Below are positions 1 to 7,311 of a DNA stretch of 64,000 bases, piece by piece. The notes under the pieces are model-generated. The model saw only the letters and a program-made list of their open reading frames with translations, was not told the origin of the DNA and did no database searches. The stretch comes from Mucilaginibacter jinjuensis (GTDB lineage Bacteria > Bacteroidota > Bacteroidia > Sphingobacteriales > Sphingobacteriaceae). The position numbers and the translations under genes were made by a program. The stretch lies in NCBI RefSeq assembly GCF_028596025.1, contig NZ_CP117167.1, forward strand, positions 6,076,001 to 6,140,000, written 5' to 3'. Position 1 is the first letter of the stretch; the number at the start of each line of letters is the position of its first letter.

Positions 1-329
1 GCGGCGTGGTTAAATACTTTAAATATCACCCGGGTAAATACCTGGTAGCATGGCACCCAAAATCATCAACAGAGAACGAGCGCACCACTGTTGTGATCGA
101 AAATAAAAAAGGCACGTCGATATTATTCCGCCAAATTGCCGGTGCAATGGCTCGCCGTATTGTATGGTATGTAAAAGAAGGTGATAAAGTTGAACAAGGT
201 GATCAATTTGGCTTCATAAAATTTGGATCGAGAGTAGATATTTTTTTACCTTTAGGAACCAAGATCAACGTGAATCTTGGTGAGGTAGTAAAAGGTGGCC
301 GCACCGTACTTGCCGAACTAACTGCGTAA
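1..329 (+). CDS. psd: Phosphatidylserine decarboxylase, C-terminal part (cut by window edge)
   Basis: The reading frame is open from base 3, so this is the end of a longer gene whose start lies outside the window. About 108 residues are visible. They carry the conserved KFGSRVD segment: in this family the chain self-cleaves between the Gly and Ser of that motif and the Ser becomes the pyruvoyl cofactor. The enzyme decarboxylates phosphatidylserine to phosphatidylethanolamine at the inner membrane. The upstream YHPGKYLVAWHPKSSTENER segment is also typical of the short bacterial Psd form. Assignment rests on these motifs only; the rest of the protein is not visible. Confidence 0.88.
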   Translation, partial: GVVKYFKYHPGKYLVAWHPKSSTENERTTVVIENKKGTSILFRQIAGAMARRIVWYVKEGDKVEQGDQFGFIKFGSRVDIFLPLGTKINVNLGEVVKGGRTVLAELTA

Positions 330-365
330 AAGGGGCTTTTATTAACCAATTATAAACCCAAACCG

Positions 366-557
366 ATGAGAAAATTTACTTTAATGATGGCTTTAGCATT
401 TACTGTAGCCGCTGCGAATTCATTTGCTGGCGACAAAACAGATAAAGACAAAGGCATGAAATGCAACACGCCCGGAAAATCGTGCTGCAAAAAAACAACT
501 AAAGCTACTGCTGATAAGGCTCCTAAAAAAGCTGATGACAGTAAGAAAGCGGCTTAA
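366..557 (+). CDS. Small exported Lys-rich protein with Cys motif
   Basis: A 63-residue protein begins at ATG 366, 36 bases after the psd stop. Residues 1-21 form a clear signal peptide ending in NSFAG. The mature part is very rich in Lys, Asp and Ala and contains one Cys cluster, CNTPGKSCCK. It ends in an Ala/Lys-rich tail. A rho-independent terminator follows directly, which supports it as a real transcription-unit end. I do not recognise the family; similar tiny periplasmic Lys-rich proteins are common in Bacteroidota. A metal-binding role for the CysCys motif is possible but unproven. Confidence 0.6.
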   Translation: MRKFTLMMALAFTVAAANSFAGDKTDKDKGMKCNTPGKSCCKKTTKATADKAPKKADDSKKAA

Positions 558-581
558 TTGTTTGTTTAAGATTTTTATAGA

Positions 582-612
582 AAGCCTTCCGATTATCGGG
601 AGGCTTTTTTGT
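582..612 (+). terminator. Rho-independent terminator after the 63-aa gene
   Basis: The sequence AAGCCTTCCGA, loop TTA, TCGGGAGGCTT forms a stem with one wobble and is followed by a long T run. It sits 25 bases after the stop at 557. Confidence 0.85.
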
Positions 613-626
613 TTTTTTTAAATATT

Positions 627-654
627 CGTCATTGCGAGCGATAGCGAAGCAATC
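627..654 (+). repeat. REP-like half site (GTCATTGCGAG family)
   Basis: CGTCATTGCGAGCGATAGCG followed by AAGCAATC matches one arm of the 3015-3096 palindrome except for a few bases. It is one of three copies in the first 3.1 kb, all intergenic. Confidence 0.7.
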
Positions 655-740
655 TCAGACCGATTAGCAGTACCTTCAATAACGCAGAATCGTTTTTCAT
701 TAGGAATGGCAAGGTGAGTAATATGAATAGTCAGTGGATG

Positions 741-771
741 TTACTTTTCTTTTCTCTCAAAAGAAAAGTAA
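741..771. repeat. Inverted repeat related to the 1014-1445 element
   Basis: TTACTTTTCTTTT, a 5-base spacer and AAAAGAAAAGTAA form a perfect 13-bp inverted repeat. It is followed by CCAAAAG, the same arrangement as in the subterminal hairpins of the element at 1014-1445. It is probably a degenerate end of a related repeat. The stretch from 613 to 1615 holds only such repeats; the short open frames in it look non-coding. Confidence 0.6.
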
Positions 772-1013
772 CCAAAAGAAAAGTCGCAGCCGGGCCCTGT
801 TGCTATGAACTTGCAGTGGTTGGGCAATACCTGTGGTTGCCGCAACATTGCCAATGCTGCCTTGAGGAGAGGTTATGTTAAGGTAGTGGAGATTTTGGTA
901 ATTATATAATTTGTAATTGTGAGTGATAGCGTGGCACTCCTCAACCAACAGAGGCTCTGCTTGAATCAAAGCAATTGCATTTACAGATGAATTGATTGCT
1001 ACTATCAATGTCA

Positions 1014-1445
1014 GTCCCGCTCAATCGCCGCGGGTAGGCTGTTACTTTGTAGCCACAAAGTAACCAAAAGGCTTATCGGCAAAAGGCTTCTTTACGCACA
1101 GGGCCATGCCGCACAGCGTACAGAACAACACAGGCCGGGATCTTTTGCCCTACTTCGTTCACACTTGGCCTTACCCTTCTGCAAAATCTCCAATGCCTCT
1201 TTCAAACGCACAAGGCCACCGATGTTCTGCCCGCTTTTGGCCGAAGCTGTTTGCCGACTTGGAAGAGAAACAAGAATCGAGAAACAAGACTATATAAATA
1301 GGACAATCAAAGGAAGCGGTGGCCCAGACGCAAAAGCGTGGCCGTGAAGTGGACTTGTGCGGTGGAGCTTTTTTGCGTCTTGATCTTTTGGTTACTTTTG
1401 GATCAAGCCAAAAGTAACAGCCTACCCGCGGCGATTGAGCGGGAC
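1014..1445. repeat. 432-bp MITE-like element with perfect 35-bp terminal inverted repeats
   Basis: Bases 1014-1048 and 1411-1445 are perfect inverted copies of 35 bp, beginning GTCCCGCTCAATCGCC. Each end also has its own subterminal hairpin: GTTACTTTGT/ACAAAGTAAC at 1041-1064 and GTTACTTTTGG/CCAAAAGTAAC at 1391-1418. The interior has short open frames on both strands but none with protein-like composition. No target-site duplication is obvious at the flanks. It may be a non-autonomous transposable unit or a palindromic repeat family. Confidence 0.75.
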
Positions 1446-1518
1446 CGACTTTCACTTAAAGTACACACAGATGATCAGGGTCATTGCGTTCATTAAAGTA
1501 CGACCTCTGTCGGTCGGG

Positions 1519-1543
1519 GATTGCTTCATACCTCGCAATGACG
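1519..1543 (-). repeat. REP-like half site (GTCATTGCGAG family)
   Basis: GATTGCTTCATACCTCGCAA then TGACG matches the right arm of the palindrome at 3015-3096 with one change (A for G in CTTCRTACC). A weak partner, TCATTGCG, lies about 40 bases upstream. Confidence 0.7.
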
Positions 1544-1562
1544 CGATGGAGACAAACCAAAA

Positions 1563-1596
1563 CAAAAAGCCCTTCTGGAAAACAGAAAGGCTCTTG
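1563..1596 (-). terminator. Terminator of rplS
   Basis: Read on the minus strand, AGCCTTTCTG, loop TTTTC, CAGAAGGGCT is followed by a T-rich tail. It lies 20 bases beyond the rplS stop. Confidence 0.8.
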
Positions 1597-1615
1597 TAAG
1601 ATATAGCGATAAAAC

Positions 1616-1963
1616 TTATACTCTTTTTGATTTGATACGAGCTGCTTTACCGGTAAGGGCACGCAGGTAGTACAATTTAGCACGACGCACTTTACCGTGG
1701 CTGTTAACATCAATTTTATCGATGTTAGGAGAGTTAATAGGGAAGATACGTTCTACACCAATACCGTTTGATACTTTACGTACGGTAAAGGTTTCAGTTG
1801 TACCTGCGCTGTTACGTTGTATACATACGCCTTGGTAAACCTGGATACGCTCTTTGTTACCCTCTCTGATTTTATAGTGCACGCTGACAGTATCACCTGC
1901 TTTAAACACAGGAACCTGCTTTTTTTCTACTGACTGCTCTTCAACAAATTTTACTAAATCCAT
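1616..1963 (-). CDS. rplS: 50S ribosomal protein L19
   Basis: A 115-residue protein, the usual L19 length. It sits at the 30S-50S interface in the family. Diagnostic segments include FKAGDTVSVHYKI near residue 21, RIQVYQGVCIQR, FTVRKVSNGIGVERIFP and the C-terminal RRAKLYYLR. ATG 1963 gives the standard N-terminus MDLVKFVEEQ. It is the last member of the classic rpsP-rimM-trmD-rplS order, but 269 bases of repeat-rich sequence separate it from trmD. A 9-bp hairpin lies 18 bases upstream of the start, and a terminator follows. Confidence 0.97.
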   Translation of the reverse strand: MDLVKFVEEQSVEKKQVPVFKAGDTVSVHYKIREGNKERIQVYQGVCIQRNSAGTTETFTVRKVSNGIGVERIFPINSPNIDKIDVNSHGKVRRAKLYYLRALTGKAARIKSKRV

Positions 1964-1981
1964 GATTCTTAGCTCTTAAAG

Positions 1982-2004
1982 CGATTTTTAACCCGTAAAA
2001 ATCG
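1982..2004 (-). promoter_or_regulatory. Hairpin in the rplS leader
   Basis: CGATTTTTA (1982-1990) and TAAAAATCG (1996-2004) pair perfectly around a 5-base loop. On the minus strand it lies 18 bases before the rplS ATG, where a ribosomal-protein autoregulatory leader would sit. A regulatory role is inferred. Confidence 0.45.
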
Positions 2005-2115
2005 GATTGCAATTATAGGGATAATTTTTCGAAATAAAAAGTTGTTTCGAAATTTTTCCACATTATTTAAGTAATTAACATTTATAGTTAAGTTATTGGT
2101 GATTGAGGGTATTAA

Positions 2116-2168
2116 GTTGACTGAGCTTTACAACTACTTAACATATTCAACTATTCAGCTCAGTCAAC
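2116..2168. repeat. Inverted repeat in AT-rich spacer between trmD and rplS
   Basis: GTTGACTGAGCT (2116-2127) and AGCTCAGTCAAC (2157-2168) are perfect 12-bp inverted copies. The surrounding 2095-2232 also has repeated CAACTTATTCAACCCAATCAA-like words. Open frames here are repeat artefacts. Confidence 0.65.
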
Positions 2169-2232
2169 ATTATTTGATTAAGTTTCTTTTTACAACCCAA
2201 TCAACGATTCAACTTATTCAACCCAATCAACT

Positions 2233-2910
2233 TCACTCCAACAAATCCGGCCTTCTTGCCTTCGTACGTTCCATAGCTTGTTCGAAGCGCCATTTTTCAA
2301 TTTCGGGCGTGTTGCCGCTCAACAGAATATCAGGCACCTTGTGGCCCTTCCAGTCTGCGGGGCGGGTATATACCGGCGCATCCAACATATCGTCCTGGAA
2401 CGAGTCTGAGAGTGCTGAGGTTTCATCTGATAACACCCCAGGTATCAACCTCACAATGGCATCCACCAAAATGGCTGCAGGCAACTCTCCGCCCGATAGT
2501 ACATAATCCCCTATCGACATCTCGCGGGTAACATACAGATCGCGCACACGCTGATCTATCCCCTTGTAATGCCCGCATAATATCATGATGTTTTTAACGC
2601 TCGATAGCTGGTTGGCTAAACCCTGATTCAGCGTAACGCCATCCGGAGTCATAAATATGATCTCGTCATATTCGCGCTCTGCCTTTAGTTTTTCTATGCA
2701 AACAGCAAAGGGCTCAATCATCATTACCATGCCACTGCCGCCGCCGTAAGGATAATCGTCAACACTTTTATGCTTATTGCTCGAATAATCGCGCAGGTTA
2801 TGCACGTGAATTTCCGTCAGTCCCTTTTTTTGGGCACGATGTAGTATTGAATGCGCAAAAGGGCTTTCGAGCAGGCCTGGTAAAACGGTAAGGATATCGA
2901 AACGGATCAT
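2233..2910 (-). CDS. trmD: tRNA (guanine-N1)-methyltransferase TrmD
   Basis: A 225-residue SPOUT-class enzyme that methylates N1 of G37 in tRNAs reading CNN/G-type codons, using SAM. Visible hallmarks are the N-terminus MIRFDILTVLPGLLESP, the PYGGGSGMVMMIEP segment near residue 55, the knot region ILCGHYKGIDQRV and the SIGDYVLSGGELPA loop that binds SAM. The C-terminal GHKVPDILLSGN motif is also standard. ATG 2910 is the only sensible start. It lies between rimM and rplS, as in most bacteria, with a REP palindrome inserted upstream. Confidence 0.97.
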   Translation of the reverse strand: MIRFDILTVLPGLLESPFAHSILHRAQKKGLTEIHVHNLRDYSSNKHKSVDDYPYGGGSGMVMMIEPFAVCIEKLKAEREYDEIIFMTPDGVTLNQGLANQLSSVKNIMILCGHYKGIDQRVRDLYVTREMSIGDYVLSGGELPAAILVDAIVRLIPGVLSDETSALSDSFQDDMLDAPVYTRPADWKGHKVPDILLSGNTPEIEKWRFEQAMERTKARRPDLLE

Positions 2911-3014
2911 AATTTTACAAAGATATTAATTTCGGATTTTGATGGCGTAGAGGCGTCACAGACGCTATGAAGTTTTAAGCACGCGTTGTAAACGCGCGCA
3001 AGGGTAAGTTAACT

Positions 3015-3096
3015 CGTCATTGCGAGGTACGAAGCAATCCCCGACTTGCAGAGCCGCTCTGTATAGTTCGCGATTGCTTCGTACCTCGCAATGACG
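3015..3096. repeat. REP-like palindrome, 25-bp perfect arms
   Basis: CGTCATTGCGAGGTACGAAG plus CAATC at 3015-3039 is matched exactly in inverse at 3072-3096, with a 32-bp centre. It lies between trmD and rimM and could fold into a strong stem in the polycistronic RNA. Half copies occur at 627-654 and 1519-1543. Confidence 0.85.
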
Positions 3097-3123
3097 CGCT
3101 GGACGAAGCTGTTACTTTCCCTC

Positions 3124-3648
3124 TTAATCCATATACACATCCAACAAGCCCTCAGGCAAGTCCAGATATACTTCTCCGCCTTCTATGTCGATACCTTTAA
3201 TGGTTGCGGCATTAAGCGGGAAAAGTACTTCCTTATTGTTGTAGTGTACCGATGCGATAATTTGCTGGGGATATTCGTTCACCTCCAGTATTTCGCCAAG
3301 TTCACCATGTTTTTCGTCGATGGCCAAAAATCCTTCGAGATCCATCAGGGTAAACTCTTCTTCATCTACTTCGGGCTTAAGCTTATTGGGCAGAAATACA
3401 TCTTTCTTTACCAGTTTGGCTGCGGCTTCAATGGTATCAACTCCGTCGAGGTTCAAGTAAGCCGTATTAGGTAGCGGGTATTTGATCGACTTTACAAAGA
3501 AAGGAACCAGCTTGCCGGCCACATCAATAAATACGGCATCGAACTTAATATCCTCTAAGCCATCGAAATCAACATATAATTGAAATTCGCCTTTGAGGCC
3601 GCGGGTTTTAAGCAGGCTGCCTATACGGAAGGTATCTTCTGTTTTCAT
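3124..3648 (-). CDS. rimM: 16S rRNA processing protein RimM
   Basis: A 174-residue protein from ATG 3648; an upstream in-frame TTG at 3654 is less likely. RimM binds ribosomal protein S19 and helps mature the 30S head. The N-terminal barrel starts with FRIGSLLKTRGLKGEFQL, the usual IGxIxKxhGlKGE motif. The C-terminal PRC-barrel half contains LMDLEGFLAIDEKHGELGEI and ends PEGLLDVYMD. It lies directly downstream of rpsP (69-base gap), so co-transcription is likely. Confidence 0.93.
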   Translation of the reverse strand: MKTEDTFRIGSLLKTRGLKGEFQLYVDFDGLEDIKFDAVFIDVAGKLVPFFVKSIKYPLPNTAYLNLDGVDTIEAAAKLVKKDVFLPNKLKPEVDEEEFTLMDLEGFLAIDEKHGELGEILEVNEYPQQIIASVHYNNKEVLFPLNAATIKGIDIEGGEVYLDLPEGLLDVYMD

Positions 3649-3723
3649 TATCAAAACGTTTTAAAAAACAATAGCGAAGAACTGTTAAGAACTTCGCTAT
3701 CTAAATTATTGGCGCAGTATAAA

Positions 3724-4257
3724 TTATTCTGCAGAATCTTCAGCTGATGCTTCAGTTTCAGGAGCTTCTTCTTCAGTAGCTTCAACTTCTTCAGCAACAG
3801 GTGCATTTTTAGCAGCAATTGCAGCAGCTTTGTCTTCTTTTTTCTTAGCTTCAGCGGCTAAAGCAGCTTTGCGGGCTTCTTCTTTTGCAGATACTAAGCT
3901 TGATTTTTTACCAGTGATTTTTCCTTCTTTCTGATCTAACCAAGCCTGGAATTTCTCATCAGCTTGCTCAGCAGTTAAAGCGCCTTTAGCTACACCACCT
4001 TGTAAGTGCTTGCGGTAAAGTACACCTTTGTATGAAAGGATAGCACGGCAGGTATCAGTTGGTTGTGCACCACTGTTAACCCAGTCTAAAGTTTTGTCGA
4101 AATTGATATCGATAGTAGCTGGATTAGTGTTCGGGTTATAAGAACCGATACGCTCAATGAAACGGCCGTCACGTGGTGCACGGGCGTCTGCTACTACGAT
4201 GTAGTAAAAAGGTTTTCCTTTTTTACCGTGTCTTTGCAGTCTAATTTTAGTTGCCAT
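3724..4257 (-). CDS. rpsP: 30S ribosomal protein S16 with long Ala/Glu tail
   Basis: 177 residues, about twice the length of E. coli S16. The first 80 residues are the S16 core: IRLQRHGKKGKPFYYIVVADAR, then DGRFIERIGSYNPN and ARAILSYKGVLYRKHL-like sequence. Roughly residues 120-177 are low-complexity Lys/Ala then Glu/Ala, ending EASAEDSAE. Long acidic tails on S16 are usual in Bacteroidota. It is the first gene of the rpsP-rimM-trmD cluster and has its own promoter-like -7 box and 5' hairpin. Confidence 0.97.
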   Translation of the reverse strand: MATKIRLQRHGKKGKPFYYIVVADARAPRDGRFIERIGSYNPNTNPATIDINFDKTLDWVNSGAQPTDTCRAILSYKGVLYRKHLQGGVAKGALTAEQADEKFQAWLDQKEGKITGKKSSLVSAKEEARKAALAAEAKKKEDKAAAIAAKNAPVAEEVEATEEEAPETEASAEDSAE

Positions 4258-4284
4258 TGTTTGTGTTTATGTATTCAACATGTT

Positions 4285-4341
4285 CCCCGGAGTATATTCT
4301 GCGGGGCTGCAAAGGTAAATAATATATTTTAAATATGGAAA
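4285..4341 (-). promoter_or_regulatory. rpsP promoter and 5' leader hairpin
   Basis: On the minus strand TACCTTTG at 4317-4310 matches the Bacteroidota -7 box TAnnTTTG. A TTTC at 4341-4338, 20 bases upstream, resembles the -33 TTTG. Transcription would begin near 4304, directly at a GC hairpin (CCCCG/CGGGG, 4285-4306), leaving about 45 bases to the ATG at 4257. A hairpin at the very 5' end could be an S16 autoregulation site; that is inference. Confidence 0.55.
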
Positions 4342-4402
4342 TGATTGCCAATGATTTAGTTATTAGGGAGTTGACAATGGTTCATATCCCGAGCTCTCCC
4401 GT

Positions 4403-4486
4403 CTTGTCATTTCGACCGTAGGGAGAAATCCTGTACAGTTTGCTTTTTAAGCGTATAAGATTTCTCCCTACGGTCGAAATGACAAG
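4403..4486. repeat. Palindromic repeat with perfect 28-bp arms (GTCATTTCGACC family)
   Basis: Bases 4403-4430 (starting CTTGTCATTTCGACCGTAGG) are matched exactly in inverse at 4459-4486. The 28-base centre is AT-rich. It lies between rpsP and pfkA and is a different family from the GTCATTGCGAGG repeats. Confidence 0.85.
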
Positions 4487-4495
4487 GGGAAATAG

Positions 4496-4531
4496 AAAAA
4501 GGCGTTAAGCTTTTCGCTCAACGCCTTTTCT
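4496..4531 (-). terminator. Terminator of pfkA
   Basis: On the minus strand AAAGGCGTTGAGC, loop, GCTTAACGCCTTT is followed by TTC-rich sequence. It lies about 90 bases after the pfkA stop. Confidence 0.8.
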
Positions 4532-4539
4532 TTATCTTG

Positions 4540-4621
4540 AACCAGAATTCTCAGAATCAAAGAATTGCCGGAATTATTTTTAAATCATTGACAAATTGCC
4601 GAATCAGCAAATTGCCAAATT
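4540..4621. repeat. Dispersed repeat copy 1 (pairs with 16,876-17,001)
   Basis: It contains GAACCAGAATTCTCAGAATC and, at 4587-4620, ATTGACAAATTGCCGAATCA followed by GCAAATTGCCAAAT. The same two blocks occur in the same order at 16,885-17,001. In both copies the second block abuts or overlaps the stop codon of a minus-strand gene. Confidence 0.7.
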
Positions 4622-5598
4622 TAAATAGACAAGATGTCTACTATCTTCAAAAAGTTAGGGTTGATCTCGATAAAGTGCTTAATCGCATTTTCGAATGGTG
4701 TAAAGGCAACTTCGCCGTTGATGATACCTACCATCTCGTTACGGTGACCGACTAATAAACCTTCAATTGCGGCAACACCTACACGGCTTGCCAATACACG
4801 GTCCTGGCAGCTTGGGCGGCCACCACGCTGGATGTGGCCCAGTACAGATACGCGGGTATCATAATTAGGGAAACGGTCTTTTATTAAACGGCCGATCTCG
4901 AATGCACCACCTGCTTCTTCACCTTCGGCAACAATTACAATTTTTGATGATTTATCGCGGCGGCCTTGCTCCAGTTTATGGTACAGGGCGTTTAAGTCTG
5001 TTTTGGTTTCAGGGATCAATATAGCCTCTGCACCTACAGCAATACCGGTACGTAAGGCAATTAAGCCAGAGTCGCGGCCCATAACCTCAACGATAAATAA
5101 ACGATCGTGCGATTCTGCGGTATCACGGATTTTATCAACAGCATCAATAACGGTATTAATAGCAGTATCGTAACCGATGGTAAAATCGGTACCAACCAAA
5201 TCGTTATCAATGGTGCCCGGCAAACCAACTACAGGAATATCAAACTCTTTACCGAAAATTTTTGCACCGGTAAAAGTACCATCACCACCAATACCTATTA
5301 AAGCATCAATGTTATGTTTCTTCAGGTTATCGTAAGCAAGCTGACGGCCTTCGGGAGTTTTAAATTGTTCGCTACGGGCTGTTTTTAAAATAGTACCACC
5401 GCGTTGTATAATGTTAGCAACAGATTTACGGTCCATCGGAAACAGATCGCCGTTAATCATCCCTTCGTAACCCCGGCGGATACCGGTTACCTGCAAATCA
5501 TGATATAATGCCGTTCGTACAACTGCCCTGATGGCAGCATTCATGCCGGGCGAATCGCCACCCGAAGTATAAACACCTACGTTTTTAATTTGAGCCAT
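4621..5598 (-). CDS. pfkA: ATP-dependent 6-phosphofructokinase
   Basis: 325 residues, normal for bacterial PfkA. It phosphorylates fructose-6-phosphate at the committed step of glycolysis. The ATP-binding TSGGDSPGMNAAIRA is at residues 11-25, followed by GGDGTFTGA and the catalytic GTIDNDLVGTDFTIGYDTA. The later MGRDSG and the GHIQRGGRPSCQDR effector/substrate segments are also intact. The ATG at 5598 gives the family N-terminus and overlaps the end of the upstream dsbD-like gene by 14 bases, so the two may be translationally coupled. Confidence 0.97.
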   Translation of the reverse strand: MAQIKNVGVYTSGGDSPGMNAAIRAVVRTALYHDLQVTGIRRGYEGMINGDLFPMDRKSVANIIQRGGTILKTARSEQFKTPEGRQLAYDNLKKHNIDALIGIGGDGTFTGAKIFGKEFDIPVVGLPGTIDNDLVGTDFTIGYDTAINTVIDAVDKIRDTAESHDRLFIVEVMGRDSGLIALRTGIAVGAEAILIPETKTDLNALYHKLEQGRRDKSSKIVIVAEGEEAGGAFEIGRLIKDRFPNYDTRVSVLGHIQRGGRPSCQDRVLASRVGVAAIEGLLVGHRNEMVGIINGEVAFTPFENAIKHFIEINPNFLKIVDILSI

Positions 5599-7285
5599 TG
5601 TTATTCTGGAAAGCAGCCTTTCCGCTGTCTAAAAACTTAATATAATTGTCTACGCTATAATTTGCGCCTTGTGGTGGTACCAAAACATCACCTTTGGCAT
5701 TGATGATAACGTAATACGGCTGCGAATTTACATTAAATTTTGAAGCTTCGTAATCACTGTTTTTATTCCCTATAGTATTTATCTTCTTTCCGCTGAAACT
5801 TGATATTGTTTGTTGCTCTTTTGGCAACTCTTGTTTTTCGTCAACATAAAGCTCCAGCAACACAAAATCATTTTGTAAACGCTTGTGTACCTCGGGGTTC
5901 GACCATACTTCCTGCTCCATTTTGCGGCAGTTGGCGCAGTTCCAACCGGTAAAATCAATAATTACCGGTTTTTTTAATTCTTTTGATACCTGTAAAGCCT
6001 GATCGTAATCATACCACTCATTTAAGCCCGCATGTTTACCACGGCGGAACAGATCTTCATATTTTTTATCTTTTATAGATACCGATTGCTGTGGAGCTGC
6101 ATCAGATGAGCTGCCACTGCCATTAGTCAGGTAAAAATCCTGTGTGGCCGGTGGAGGTAAAAACCCACTGATTACTTTCAATGGTGCGCCCCATAATCCA
6201 GGGATCATAAACATCACAAAAGAGAATACAATGATTGATAAGAAAGTGCGGAATACCGACAGGTGCTCTACCGGGCTATCGTGCGAAAACCTGATCTTAC
6301 CTATTAAGTATAAGAACAACATTACGCCGATGGCAATCCATAACGACAGGAACACCTCCCGGTCGAACCAGTTCCAGTGGTAAGCCAGATCTACGTTCGA
6401 AAGGAATTTCAACGCGAAAGCCAGTTCTAAAAAGCCCAGTACCACTTTAACGCTGTTTAACCAGCCGCCCGATTTTGGCAGGGTTTTCAACGCAGAAGGG
6501 AATAAAGCAAATATGGTAAACGGGATAGCCAAAGCAGCCGAGAAACCCAGCATACCTACAGCAGGGCCAAGGCGTTCGCCTTTGGTTGCGGCTTCTACCA
6601 ATAAACTACCAATGATTGGGCCGGTACAAGAGAATGACACCACTACTAATGTGGCAGCCATAAAGAAGATACCTGATAAGCCGCCCTTGTCAGAATTTTC
6701 GTCCAGTTTATTAGCCAGCGAGCTTGGCAGAGTTAATTCAAATGCACCTAAGAAAGATGCACCAAACGCCACCAGCAACAGGAAGAAGAACATATTAAAT
6801 ATGCCATTGGTTGCCAACGAGTTTAAGGCATCAGACCCAAAACATAGCGTAATTACAAAGCCCAGCGATACATAGATCACAATAATAGAGATACCATATA
6901 TTAAAGACTGAAATACCGCCTTTTGCCTGCTGCCTGCTTTTTTGGTAAAAAAGCTAACGGTTAACGGCAATAGCGGATAAATACAAGGCATTAACAAGGC
7001 TGCAAAGCCTCCTAAAAAGCCTTCAATAAATATTTGCCAAAGTGTTTTTGGCTTTTCTTCGTTTTTAGCAATGGTTGCTCCTGCTGCCTTTACCGCAGTC
7101 GGTTTTTGCAGTTTCTTTTGTGCGGCAATACTGTCGGCAGCGGTTGGTATGGTTGTAAACACCACGCCGCTGGTATCGGCCTGTGCAGCGCGTGCTTGCT
7201 GATTAAACCCAACAGCTAATACCAGGGCAAAAATAATTGCCGGTATTATTCCCTTACCAAGCAAACGCTTAAGCGTATTTTTCAT
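5585..7285 (-). CDS. DsbD-type thiol:disulfide interchange protein (membrane and thioredoxin domains)
   Basis: 566 residues. A signal/TM segment at residues 12-33 is followed by a DsbD-like membrane domain of about eight helices (roughly residues 85-385), including LLMPCIYPLLPLTVSFF and SFSCTGPIIGS, each holding one of the two membrane redox Cys. The C-terminal third is a thioredoxin-like domain with the CxxC motif NCANCRKME near residue 450. The family carries electrons from cytoplasmic thioredoxin to periplasmic partners. The N-terminal alpha domain is missing here and is encoded by the next gene upstream (7312-7764). Confidence 0.93.
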   Translation of the reverse strand: MKNTLKRLLGKGIIPAIIFALVLAVGFNQQARAAQADTSGVVFTTIPTAADSIAAQKKLQKPTAVKAAGATIAKNEEKPKTLWQIFIEGFLGGFAALLMPCIYPLLPLTVSFFTKKAGSRQKAVFQSLIYGISIIVIYVSLGFVITLCFGSDALNSLATNGIFNMFFFLLLVAFGASFLGAFELTLPSSLANKLDENSDKGGLSGIFFMAATLVVVSFSCTGPIIGSLLVEAATKGERLGPAVGMLGFSAALAIPFTIFALFPSALKTLPKSGGWLNSVKVVLGFLELAFALKFLSNVDLAYHWNWFDREVFLSLWIAIGVMLFLYLIGKIRFSHDSPVEHLSVFRTFLSIIVFSFVMFMIPGLWGAPLKVISGFLPPPATQDFYLTNGSGSSSDAAPQQSVSIKDKKYEDLFRRGKHAGLNEWYDYDQALQVSKELKKPVIIDFTGWNCANCRKMEQEVWSNPEVHKRLQNDFVLLELYVDEKQELPKEQQTISSFSGKKINTIGNKNSDYEASKFNVNSQPYYVIINAKGDVLVPPQGANYSVDNYIKFLDSGKAAFQNNNGSN

Positions 7286-7311
7286 GACGATTTTGGTGTA
7301 ACGGCTCTAAA

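Noticed and set aside
757..1455. Short open frames on both strands in the repeat-rich 0.6-1.6 kb region
   Set aside because: They lie across inverted repeats and have no protein-like composition or supporting start context.
2096..2506. A 136-residue plus-strand frame
   Set aside because: It is antisense to trmD and its N-terminal part is repeat translation.
1014..4486. CRISPR array
   Set aside because: The repeats are inverted pairs with irregular spacing, and there are no cas genes.
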